A DNA stretch of 64,000 nt, from the NCBI GenBank assembly GCA_023663525.1, contig JAMPHF010000001.1:853859-917858 (forward strand), read 5' to 3'. Made by a program: the position numbers and the translations under genes. Shown here piece after piece: positions 36,993-45,121 of this stretch. The notes beneath the pieces are model-generated. The model saw nothing but the letters and a program-made list of their open reading frames with translations, did no database searches and was not told where the DNA came from. Numbering within the stretch: the first letter of the stretch is position 1; every line of letters starts with the position of its first letter. Source of the stretch: Bacteroides sp. Its GTDB lineage: Bacteria > Bacteroidota > Bacteroidia > Bacteroidales > Muribaculaceae.

Positions 36993-37364
36993 ACACTCAT
37001 GGTTTTTTAGATTTTCCTATTTTTGATGATGATTTGTTATTATCGTGAAGCTGAAAAATAATGCTGATTTATAGCCTATTGTGATGATGATTGACTATAT
37101 TATGCAATATTCCTATCCAATGTGTCTTCAATCCGCGTGTCTCTACACTGCGAATGTGTTATCAATGGTAAAATTTCCACAAATTTAAAGAATTTAATCA
37201 TCCCACCCCAAAAAGTTAGGTTTTATTAATATATTTTAGCATTTGAGGATGCATAAATCTGACAACATGACCACATTATATATAATATAACCCCATGTCG
37301 GGAAAGTCGAGTCCTCGCATGGGGTCAATTATCAAGGATGCCACTTTTGGGGGGTATTATCCGG
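36993..37364. other. Intergenic region between the SNF2 gene and susC
   Basis: It holds the susC promoter (37180-37214) and an 8-bp stem ACCCCATG/CATGGGGT (37290-37297 and 37318-37325), a weak candidate for a terminator at this boundary. The SNF2 gene, also leftward, ends before this point, so the stem would act on transcripts coming from the SNF2 side only if they read through. No gene is visible. Confidence 0.5.
37180..37214 (-). promoter_or_regulatory. Bacteroidetes-type promoter for the susC operon
   Basis: On the minus strand TTTTTG (37214-37209), 21 nt, then TAAATTTG (37187-37180). This predicts a leader of about 180 nt before susC, long enough for post-transcriptional control. Confidence 0.65.
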
Positions 37365-40300
37365 TCATTTCTTCGGGGTTTCGAGCGTGAAAATCGAGCG
37401 CAATTCGGAGTCAGACATCTCAGCAAGCCATTTCTCGCCTGTCCCGACGGTCAAATCGGCCAATTTCTTCTTGTCTTGAATCATGGCGTTGATTTTCTCC
37501 TCGAAAGTACCTTTGGTTATGAAGCGATAGACCTGTACGTTGCGGTGCTGACCGATACGGTATGCTCGGTCTGTTGCCTGGGCCTCGACCGCAGGATTCC
37601 ACCACAGGTCGAAATGAATCACATTGGTGGCAGCGGTCAGGTTGAGACCTGTACCGGCCGCTTTCAGCGAGAGCACAAACACCTGAGCCGACCGCTGATT
37701 CTGGAAGCGGTCAACCATTTCCGCACGTTTCTTCAACGTTGTGCCGCCATGATAGAACATCGATTGAATGTCAATCTTCTCAAGCATCTTCACAATCAGA
37801 GCACCCATCTCCTTGAATTGGGTGAATATCAAGACCTTCTCACCGCTGTTGACAATTCCTTCCACAAGATCGATGAGCATCATGGCTTTGCCCGACAATT
37901 CTGGATCGGCCTTTCCGGTTTTAAGGAATTGAGCCGGGTGATTACAAATCTGCTTGAGTGCCATTATCATCTGAAGCACAAGACCTTCACGGCGGAACAG
38001 AGAGGCATGATCGCTGCCTTTGATTCCCTCGATCTCGCGCATAGCCTCGTTGAGTGTCTGCTGGTAGAGCGCGCTTTGTTCGGATGTGAGCGAAGCATAT
38101 TCGTCACGCTCGATTTTGTCCGGGAGGTCAGAGATGATACTCTTATCCGACTTGAGTCTGCGAAGCATGAACGGAGCGGTAGTGGCCCTGAACTGATCGG
38201 CCATCTCCTTGTTGCCTTCGAGCTGAATCGGACGCGTGTAGCGCGCATTGAAGTCCTTGAGCGAACCGAACAGTCCTTTATTGGCGAAATTCATGATACT
38301 CCAGTATTCCGACAGACGATTCTCAACGGGCGTACCGCTCATGGCGATGTGGGACGATGCGTTGATTGAGTTGACAGCCTTGGTCTGTGCTGTCGATGTG
38401 TTCTTGATGTTCTGGGCCTCGTCAATCACAAGGAGTTCCCATTTATGTTTCTTCAGACGAGTGACATCGCTGCGCACCACACCGTAGGACGTGAGAAGGA
38501 CATCGCCGTCAAACTTGTCGAGGTCGCGTGCCGTCCCGTGATATATCGTCACGTTGAGAGCGGGGGCGAAGCGGGCACATTCTTTCTGCCAGTTTGTCAA
38601 CAGACCGGTCGGGACAACGACCAAGGCCTTATGCTTGTCAAGCCTTCCGCTCTCTTTCAGACGCAGCAGGACGGCTATGACCTGAAGCGTCTTACCGAGA
38701 CCCATGTCATCAGCGATTATCGAGCCAAATCCGAGAGTAAGGTTGTGCATCATCCACTCATAGCCACGCAACTGATATGGACGGAGGTCTGCATTAAGAT
38801 CTTCAGGGAGAGGTGTCGCAGGCATGTCGCGCAGTTTGGCGAGTAGCTCACGGCAGCCGTCGGTCAGGGCGACAGGTGCATCCTTATATTTCTCGGCAAG
38901 CGCGATGGCGAGAATCTCGCGTGAGGTCAACTTGTCACCTTTGGCAAGCTCCTTCCATATTTTGTCAAGCTCCTCGAGGGTAGCATAGATGTAGTGTCCC
39001 TTGAATTTGATCAGTTCGCCGACACGTTTGAACAGCTCCTTGAATTCTTCAACCGAGACGAGTGTGTCGCCGAGAGCAATCTCCCAATTGAATGACAGAA
39101 GCTCATCAAGTCTGACATAGCTCTTACCGTTTGCATCGGCCTTGCGGTCAATACGCACGGACACACGAGGTCTGACAAGCTCACGCAGCGATTTTGGCAA
39201 CGCAACCTCTACACCGAGCAGACGCATGAGCGGAAGCGTCTTGAACAGGAAGGGGATGAAGGTGCGCGAGTCGAACTCCATCGGTTTCACCCCATTGTCC
39301 GATATATAGTCATGCAGACCCGGCATATAGTCTATGAGCGATGACAATTTCGATATGACCTCTATACGCGAGGACTTAAATTCATCCCGCTTCATGAAGT
39401 CGGGGAACGAGATGCGATTCCGCAGCCCGGTGTCCGTCATAATCACATAGAGACTGACAGCAAAACCGCTCCGCATTTCGTCAATCTGAATCTCGAAACC
39501 CGAATCTTCATCGAGCATGAAGAATTTGTCGGTCCATACTCTTATGCCTCCGGCCACACCTCCCTGACCGATAGCATCAAATTGTTGAGGCTCGTCGAGG
39601 AAGAATAGGTCAAACAAGGGGTCGTGGACATGTTGCATCTCCCCTACTCCGGCAATAATGGCGTTAAGCATGATGCAAAGCAGCCACTCGCCACCATTGG
39701 CAATCACATTCCCACGGCTGTCGGTCACAACCTCCGGGACGCAACCCGTGACCGCTCCGACAATCTGCCGGATTTCCGGATGGAGAGTTGCCGGACGCCA
39801 GACAATCCTGTATTTCCTGTCCACAGAGACTATCATCGGGACAACGTCCTTCTTTGAAAGTAGATTGACAGCAAGAAGCCACATTTTGTGCATGACCTCG
39901 ACCCACGGCTGATTGGTGATGTATGAGGCAGGATTCACGGTGGATAGACGGGTGACAAAGTCAGCAAATGATATGCGCTTCGTCTTTCCATCGTCAGCTC
40001 CGGTGAGCATGACTTCCGTGTCAAATGACTTATTGATGTGGAAAGCAATCTTCGCGACATTGTCAAACGCATCAAGTGCGACATCACCGCCCAAAGATGT
40101 TCCCATGATCTTGGCGGCGGATTTTGCCGTCACACCAAGATATTTCACGTATGTCTTCTTGAAGTCTCCATCAATCGAAAATGGAGGATTGTCAGCGAGC
40201 AGCTCAAGGAGGTCACCGCCGATGGCAGGGATGCGCGAGAAGTCGGGGTCGGTCGGAGTCCAGTCTCTTACGTCTCCGGCATCATCAGACTGTGGACGCA

Positions 40301-40865
40301 GCAGCTCCTTGATGTCGATCGGATTCAGTTTTTTGGATATATCATCCGGAAGTAAGCCGCGTTTCTTCAATTCATCCAATAGATCGAGACCGTGAAGCTC
40401 AAATACAAGAAACGGATTGTTGTCAATCTCCTCGCTGACCTTATATATTACCGCTGCCAAGTGTTTACACGGCACAGCCCAGTCAGGACAACTGCAGTGC
40501 ATCCCCAAATCTTTCCACGATGAGGGGAATACCTCCAGTCCTGACTCCTTGGCGGCTGTGAGAACCCGGGGGTCAAGTTTGCGCCGCATCAACGATGCGA
40601 GGATAAGCGGTTGCCCCATCAAACGGTCGATGAATCCACGGATTTTGGCCTTGTCGAACTGTGGAACTTCAATTGTCTCCTTATAGGGTGTGGGAAGCGA
40701 CCCGGCTACCCGGGCTGAAATCTTCCCGTTATTTATATCTATACTTTTCACCGATCCGTTTCGTGCATAACGCGCACCTCTCGGCAATCGGTTGCTGTAA
40801 TCAATCTTTGAGAGTGAGTTTAGCCATTGCTCTCCCCACCATGTAGTTCCGAACTTCTTAGCCAT
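37365..40865 (-). CDS. SWIM zinc-finger SNF2-family helicase/ATPase
   Basis: A 1166-residue protein. The SWIM zinc finger is CSCPDWAVPCKHLAAVIY near residue 123 (CxC...CxH). A long middle region of unknown function precedes the SNF2 ATPase: Walker A DDMGLGKTLQ near 720, DEAQ box near 815 (LLVIDEAQNIKNT) and a C-terminal helicase half with QATDRAYRIGQ near 1090. This matches the bacterial SWIM/SNF2 (RapA-distant) proteins, thought to remodel protein-DNA complexes or transcription machinery. No methyltransferase or phospholipase D partner is adjacent, so it is not obviously a DISARM-like defence gene. It is a single-gene unit between susC and metK. Confidence 0.93.
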   Translation of the reverse strand: MAKKFGTTWWGEQWLNSLSKIDYSNRLPRGARYARNGSVKSIDINNGKISARVAGSLPTPYKETIEVPQFDKAKIRGFIDRLMGQPLILASLMRRKLDPRVLTAAKESGLEVFPSSWKDLGMHCSCPDWAVPCKHLAAVIYKVSEEIDNNPFLVFELHGLDLLDELKKRGLLPDDISKKLNPIDIKELLRPQSDDAGDVRDWTPTDPDFSRIPAIGGDLLELLADNPPFSIDGDFKKTYVKYLGVTAKSAAKIMGTSLGGDVALDAFDNVAKIAFHINKSFDTEVMLTGADDGKTKRISFADFVTRLSTVNPASYITNQPWVEVMHKMWLLAVNLLSKKDVVPMIVSVDRKYRIVWRPATLHPEIRQIVGAVTGCVPEVVTDSRGNVIANGGEWLLCIMLNAIIAGVGEMQHVHDPLFDLFFLDEPQQFDAIGQGGVAGGIRVWTDKFFMLDEDSGFEIQIDEMRSGFAVSLYVIMTDTGLRNRISFPDFMKRDEFKSSRIEVISKLSSLIDYMPGLHDYISDNGVKPMEFDSRTFIPFLFKTLPLMRLLGVEVALPKSLRELVRPRVSVRIDRKADANGKSYVRLDELLSFNWEIALGDTLVSVEEFKELFKRVGELIKFKGHYIYATLEELDKIWKELAKGDKLTSREILAIALAEKYKDAPVALTDGCRELLAKLRDMPATPLPEDLNADLRPYQLRGYEWMMHNLTLGFGSIIADDMGLGKTLQVIAVLLRLKESGRLDKHKALVVVPTGLLTNWQKECARFAPALNVTIYHGTARDLDKFDGDVLLTSYGVVRSDVTRLKKHKWELLVIDEAQNIKNTSTAQTKAVNSINASSHIAMSGTPVENRLSEYWSIMNFANKGLFGSLKDFNARYTRPIQLEGNKEMADQFRATTAPFMLRRLKSDKSIISDLPDKIERDEYASLTSEQSALYQQTLNEAMREIEGIKGSDHASLFRREGLVLQMIMALKQICNHPAQFLKTGKADPELSGKAMMLIDLVEGIVNSGEKVLIFTQFKEMGALIVKMLEKIDIQSMFYHGGTTLKKRAEMVDRFQNQRSAQVFVLSLKAAGTGLNLTAATNVIHFDLWWNPAVEAQATDRAYRIGQHRNVQVYRFITKGTFEEKINAMIQDKKKLADLTVGTGEKWLAEMSDSELRSIFTLETPKK

Positions 40866-40918
40866 CTTTATATTTTTATCCGGGATTCACCTTCATTTTT
40901 TTAACACGGTAACACGAT

Positions 40919-40967
40919 GAAAGTTTGGAGGCGGTCATGCAGGGGATGACAACCTCCAAACTTTCAA
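40919..40967 (-). terminator. Hairpin downstream of metK
   Basis: TGAAAGTTTGGAGG (40919-40932) pairs perfectly over 14 bp with 40954-40967, with an inner GTCAT/ATGAC stem. There is no clear U-run, but it lies 8 bases past the metK stop. Confidence 0.65.
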
Positions 40968-40974
40968 TGATGCG

Positions 40975-42303
40975 TCATGCGATGTTGAATGCGGCTCTGA
41001 CTGCCGGAACAGCATCAAGTTTCTCCCACGTGAAAAGCTCGACCGTGCGGGTGAACGACGGCTCATACTTTGAATGGAATTCCTTAGTGACAGTCACAGG
41101 CTTGCGACCCATGTGACCGTAGCTGGCAGTCTCACGATAGATCGGGCTACGAAGTCCGAGACGCTTCTCTATGGCGTAGGGGGTCATATCGAAACAAGGC
41201 ATTTCCTGAACCTTCTCCGCGATCTCTGTATCGGAAAGTCCGACTTTACCGGTGCCATAGGTATTGATGCACAGACTGACCGGCTTAGCCTCACCGATGG
41301 CGTAGGCAACCTGCACGAGCACACGGTCGGCAACGCCTGCGGCAACAAGATTTTTGGCAATATGACGTGCGGCATAGGCAGCCGAGCGGTCAACTTTGGA
41401 GGGGTCTTTACCGGAGAAAGCTCCACCACCGTGTGCGCCATGTCCGCCGTAGGTGTCAACGATTATCTTACGACCGGTAAGCCCCGTGTCGCCGTGAGGA
41501 CCGCCGATGACAAACTTCCCGGTGGGATTGACAAGAAGTTTCACATCATCGCCAATCAAAGCAGCCTCCTCAGGACGGAGCTTTGCCTTGACACGCGGGA
41601 TAAGGATGTTGCGCACATCGTCTGCTATCCGCTGCTGCATTGCGCGGTCGGCGGCGGCGCGCGCTGTGTCCGAGTCGTCGGTCGGCTGGATGAACTCATC
41701 ATGCTGGGTGGAGATGACGATGGTGTCAACGCGGAGTGGACGATTATTCTCGTCATATTCGACTGTCACCTGACTTTTTGAGTCAGGACGCAGATAGGTG
41801 TAGACACGTCCGCGTTTCTCGTGTGTCATTTCCTTCTCCTCGCGACGGATATCGGCAAGTTCCTGAAGGAGGCGGTGGGAGAGGTCGATGGTGAGAGGCA
41901 TATAGTCGAGAGTCTCGTTACATGCATAGCCAAACATCATGCCTTGGTCGCCGGCACCTTGAGCCTCAGCTTCATCACGTTCGACTCCACGGTTGATGTC
42001 GGCACTCTGCTCATGGAGTGCGGAGAAAACGCCGCAGGCTTCTCCATCAAACTTCAAGGCACTGCGGTTGTAGCCTATCTTGCGGATCACGTCGCGGGTC
42101 ACCTCCATGAGATCAATATAGGCTTCGCTCTTTACCTCGCCCGCAATCACTACCTGTCCGGTGGTGACGAGGGTTTCGCAAGCTACTTTCGATTTTGGGT
42201 CACGCGCGAGAAATTCATCGAGTATGGCGTCAGAAATCTGATCAGCCACCTTATCGGGATGTCCTTCGGAGACGGATTCAGATGTAAAGAGATATGTCTT
42301 CAT
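40975..42303 (-). CDS. metK: S-adenosylmethionine synthetase
   Basis: A 442-residue methionine adenosyltransferase producing SAM from methionine and ATP. N-terminal [19 protein letters not shown], the [12 protein letters not shown] motif near 127 and the phosphate loop [18 protein letters not shown] near 305 are all present. It is longer than E. coli MetK (384), as is usual in Bacteroidetes. A promoter with consensus spacing lies about 360 nt upstream. Between them is a leader with a SAM-II-like fold and two small ORFs (see those entries), suggesting feedback by SAM. It may also have a nearer promoter not recognised here. Confidence 0.97.
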   Translation of the reverse strand: MKTYLFTSESVSEGHPDKVADQISDAILDEFLARDPKSKVACETLVTTGQVVIAGEVKSEAYIDLMEVTRDVIRKIGYNRSALKFDGEACGVFSALHEQSADINRGVERDEAEAQGAGDQGMMFGYACNETLDYMPLTIDLSHRLLQELADIRREEKEMTHEKRGRVYTYLRPDSKSQVTVEYDENNRPLRVDTIVISTQHDEFIQPTDDSDTARAAADRAMQQRIADDVRNILIPRVKAKLRPEEAALIGDDVKLLVNPTGKFVIGGPHGDTGLTGRKIIVDTYGGHGAHGGGAFSGKDPSKVDRSAAYAARHIAKNLVAAGVADRVLVQVAYAIGEAKPVSLCINTYGTGKVGLSDTEIAEKVQEMPCFDMTPYAIEKRLGLRSPIYRETASYGHMGRKPVTVTKEFHSKYEPSFTRTVELFTWEKLDAVPAVRAAFNIA

Positions 42304-42452
42304 AACTTATGGTATATGTTAATTTAATGACAAAAAAATAAAATGTCGAAGTCGGCGTGAAAATGCGTGGATTGATTTGACGCTGCCTGCTCCAACATTT
42401 CTTCATTTCTGTGTTGTCATCCTCACGGATTCCCGAGACACCATTATGAATC

Positions 42453-42575
42453 TCAAAAGTCTAAATCCTCAAAATACAGCATTAAGGGAGAGTGTTGGGA
42501 ATGTTCTCCCTTGTCCTCCTTCCGCATATCGGTCTGAAACTCCGGCTTGACAATGTCAGATTTAACATCAATCAT
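42453..42575 (-). CDS. Candidate 40-residue small protein in the metK leader
   Basis: ATG at 42575 begins MIDVKSDIVKPEFQTDM and ends LMLYFEDLDF before TGA at 42453. Its start codon overlaps the stop of the 14-codon ORF (TGATG), suggesting coupled translation. The same frame is open upstream to 42701, but that part would lie before the predicted transcription start. The acidic, low-complexity peptide matches nothing recognised. It may be chance; the overlap is what makes it worth listing. Confidence 0.3.
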   Translation of the reverse strand: MIDVKSDIVKPEFQTDMRKEDKGEHSQHSPLMLYFEDLDF

Positions 42576-42619
42576 CACCGACAATCGCAGCCAACAGGCG
42601 AAAGGTGCAGTTTTAGCAT
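42575..42619 (-). CDS. Candidate 14-codon leader peptide in the metK leader
   Basis: The peptide reads MLKLHLSPVGCDCR and then TGA. It contains two cysteine codons next to a terminal arginine, as would suit sensing of sulfur amino-acid supply. The ATG lies inside the AATGCTAAAA segment that forms the 3' part of the SAM-II-like fold, so folding could block its translation. Confidence 0.35.
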   Translation of the reverse strand: MLKLHLSPVGCDCR

Positions 42620-42657
42620 TTTTTGAAGTGGTTGCAAGCAGCCAAATTTGTCCACTT
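42605..42657 (-). ncRNA. Candidate SAM-II-like pseudoknot riboswitch
   Basis: Read leftward, AAGTGG (42657-42652) pairs with CCACTT (42631-42626). The enclosed loop contains AATTTGGCTGCTTGCAA, and the 3' side has AAAAAATGCTAAAACTGC. From memory, SAM-II aptamers share this order: P1, an AUUU segment, UUGCA directly before the P1 3' strand, then an A-rich stretch with GCUAAA. The loop-3' pairing of the pseudoknot is only partial (GC, CG, GC), which weakens the case. It starts about 8 nt after the predicted transcription start and precedes metK. Confidence 0.45.
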
Positions 42658-42670
42658 TTATTTTCGCCCG

Positions 42671-42702
42671 CAAAGATACTAATAATATGTCTCATCACCA
42701 AA
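42671..42702 (-). promoter_or_regulatory. Bacteroidetes-type promoter for the metK leader
   Basis: On the minus strand TTTG (42702-42699), 20 nt, then TATCTTTG (42678-42671), an excellent match to the consensus, placing transcription start near 42665. Confidence 0.65.
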
Positions 42703-42828
42703 AAATTTTTTCATAACCGAATCAACACGCAAATTGCATTCTTTCCTCAAAAACCGGTCAACCCTATCGCGACATCATACGTTTTAATGAAACAACATCG
42801 CGCTACACAACGTGTAACTGTTTTATTT

Positions 42829-43746
42829 ATGGATGCAAGAGAGAAAGAGATATACAAAGTGACCTTGGTAGGCTCTGCGGTCAATGCCATCCTCATTGTG
42901 CTGAAGTTCTTGGCCGGCTTCGTCGGCAGAAGTTCGGCATTGATTGCTGACGCCGTCCACTCTCTTTCCGATTTTGTCACTGACATTATCGTCCTTGTGT
43001 TCGTCCGCATAGCCGGACGGCCAAAGGACAAGAGCCATGATTATGGACATGGCAAATTTGAGACTTTCGCTACAATGGTCATCGGGTTCATTCTGATATT
43101 GGCCGGCATAGGGCTAATGGTCAACGGTATCGAGCTGATAATTAAAAGTCTGAGAGGCCATGAGCTACCCAAGCCGACATATCTGGCTCTCTCGATAGCA
43201 CTCGTGTCAATCATCTCTAAAGAACTGCTGTATCACTACACGATGCGTGTCGGCGTAGCCCTCAATTCACAAGCAGTCCGCGCCAACGCATGGCATCACC
43301 GCAGTGATGCAATCTCCTCGTTGGGAACACTGATAGGTGTGGCCGGAGCCATGTTTTTAGGAAGCCGATGGCGCATACTTGACCCGGTGGCGGCGGTGGT
43401 CGTCAGCCTGTTCATCATCAAAAGCGGATATGACATCATGAAGCCTGCCGTAGAAGATCTGCTTGAGTGCTCACTCCCTGACCCGGTGGAGAACAAAATT
43501 CGTGAGAGTGTCCGCAGCGTGGATGGCATCAGCCATGTCATCAATCTGCGCACACGGCGTGTGGGCAACACTATTGCAATCGACCTGACAGCCAAGATGG
43601 ACGGAAAGATGACTCTCTGCGAAGCCCATGAAAAGGCAAGTGAGGCCGAGCGTCGCCTCAGACACCTCTATGGCAAAGACACCATCATCTCAATCCACAT
43701 GGAACCAATCTCCAATAGCGTATGTTATACCTCAGACCAAAAGTAA
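42829..43746 (+). CDS. Cation diffusion facilitator family metal transporter
   Basis: A 305-residue CDF transporter counted from MDAREKEIYKVTLVGS, with six membrane segments in the first 210 residues and a cytosolic C-terminal ferredoxin-like domain. The metal site is visible as ADAVHSLSDFVTD (H-x3-D in helix 2) and AWHHRSDAISS (H-x3-D in helix 5). It exports divalent metals such as zinc, iron or manganese in exchange for protons. Starts further upstream (42787, 42547) are open, but the chosen one gives the family length. It is the last core gene before the AT-rich recombinase region. Confidence 0.92.
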   Translation: MDAREKEIYKVTLVGSAVNAILIVLKFLAGFVGRSSALIADAVHSLSDFVTDIIVLVFVRIAGRPKDKSHDYGHGKFETFATMVIGFILILAGIGLMVNGIELIIKSLRGHELPKPTYLALSIALVSIISKELLYHYTMRVGVALNSQAVRANAWHHRSDAISSLGTLIGVAGAMFLGSRWRILDPVAAVVVSLFIIKSGYDIMKPAVEDLLECSLPDPVENKIRESVRSVDGISHVINLRTRRVGNTIAIDLTAKMDGKMTLCEAHEKASEAERRLRHLYGKDTIISIHMEPISNSVCYTSDQK

Positions 43747-43756
43747 GCCCTCAGTA

Positions 43757-44785
43757 TCAAAGCCCCGGAGCAGTCGCATCAAATAATGATGGTTCGGGAT
43801 AGATCTTACTCTTAGAATGCTTACATGTAGTAGATTGCAGATTCAATATTTTATTTACTATACGATTGATTTCACCTATGTCAAAAACCTCGTATGCAGA
43901 CAATAGCTGTTTTTTATAATTAGATTTAATCCCGCTGATATAAGGGATTCTTAGCTTTTTAAGTACCTGACTTTGCCATCTTGGGAATCCGCCATTCATC
44001 TTATTTGACAGACTTAACAGTTGATTCCGAACTGCATTTGACATTAAAAATGAGGCCAATAGAAACAAGTCTTCATCGTTCCCACTTTTTGAAGTTATAT
44101 AATAAATATTATGTGAAGGATAGAAATTACCTGTATCGACGAAAACATAGGAGTTTGCAGAAATATCAGGTAAAAGTATTTTTGATTTATGCAACAAATC
44201 AGGCTTTATCTTATCAATTAAAGCATACCAGCTCCTATTGTTTTTTACAATATGCCTATTTTGGAGTACTGTCTTATTCTGCTCCAGATAAAACTTGGCT
44301 TTAGGGTAGTGATCGAGGTCAATAAGTCTGCCAAATTGGTCATACGGATTAAGCAGATACAGACCTCCATATTGAAATCTATTATTTGATAAATCTTTGG
44401 ACCTAATTATAGGCACAAGTAATTCAGGCTCTATTTTATCTGTCAGATTGTCTGAAATAAAGACCCTATCGGCTCCTGTAGCTACACCTATGCCTATGGA
44501 ATAATTCTGTTCTTCGATGGTTGGAAAATTAGAATTATAATCCGTATAAAACACTGAACCCAGTTCATCATTCTCAGCATAGCATCTTGATTTATACCGT
44601 ATTTCACTATTTAAATCATGGAGCTTGTTAACGTTTGCAATCTCAACGACACGTTTGTTAGGACTATTCGTAATAATTGAAATTACAGGATATGCAAGAA
44701 CTGATTCTTGGAAAGCATCCAAACTCTCGACATCAACTATTTTCTCTAAATTATAATAATGATTTATCAATCTTCGTAATTTTTT
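43757..44785 (-). pseudogene. C-terminal fragment of an N6-adenine DNA methyltransferase (TaqI/Eco57I type)
   Basis: About 340 codons matching the C-terminal half of class I N6 methyltransferases. KKLRRLINHYYNLEKIVD leads into AYPVISIITN, then the TaqI-like specificity domain (YSIGIGVATGADRVFI; LLVPIIRSKDLSNN; NKMNGGFPRWQSQVLKKLRIP). The catalytic SAM-binding half with its NPPY motif is missing. Homology starts at 44785 without a proper start codon (TTG at 44770 is the nearest). Exactly there, a truncated recombinase begins on the other strand. Codons are AT-rich compared with neighbours. It may be translated but cannot methylate DNA alone. Confidence 0.8.
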
Positions 44786-45121
44786 GGCACAGATGACAAT
44801 CTCATAGCGCAGATGGAACTGTTAAAGAAATATTGCGCAGATAGAAACTTCAATATTGTTATGGAAGTTGCTGAGAAAGGTGTTGTCCATATCAACTTAC
44901 GCAACCGACCATTGCTGAACGGGGTAATCACGTTTTGCGAGTCGTATGCAGGGAAATCAATGAGAGTGAATAAGATTCTGTATGTCGATTGTAATAGGCT
45001 CTCTCGTAATACAGAAAGACTGTTCAATCTCTTTAAGACTTTCACGGGTCTCAACATAGAGATGTGTGGTGTGAAGGACAATTTTATGGTGGAACTGATG
45101 AAATTAAGTTTATCGAAATGA
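44786..45121 (+). pseudogene. N-terminally truncated small serine recombinase
   Basis: From 44786 the frame reads GTDDNLIAQMELLKKYC, then NRPLLNGVITFC, KILYVDCNRLSRNTERLF and FTGLNIEMCGVKDNF. This follows the catalytic domain of serine recombinases (the TDDQ-Q-L, NRP and RLSRN landmarks). The beginning with the catalytic serine (the CRVS segment) is gone; a TAA at 44777-44779 blocks the frame. The first ATG is at 44813. The last codons overlap the next recombinase start (ATGA at 45118-45121), so the two were once translationally coupled. Confidence 0.7.

Noticed and set aside
37338..38369. 343-codon open frame antisense to the SNF2 helicase gene
   Set aside because: The real helicase motifs are on the minus strand; the plus-strand frame shows no family features.
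37365..40865. SNF2 gene as part of a DISARM-type defence system
   Set aside because: No adjacent DUF1998, phospholipase D or methyltransferase gene; it stands alone between susC and metK.
42576..42701. Upstream part of an 82-codon frame in the metK leader
   Set aside because: Its start lies before the predicted transcription start and overlaps the promoter; only the last 40 codons, coupled to the 14-codon ORF, remain plausible.
43747..43800. Left attachment-site copy of the tRNA-Leu 3' end
   Set aside because: I searched by eye for the tRNA 3' sequence at the left edge of the AT-rich region and saw no convincing repeat.
45064..45117. Upstream in-frame start for the large recombinase
   Set aside because: The added residues overlap the truncated recombinase in another frame and show no homology; the ATGA overlap at 45118 is the natural start.
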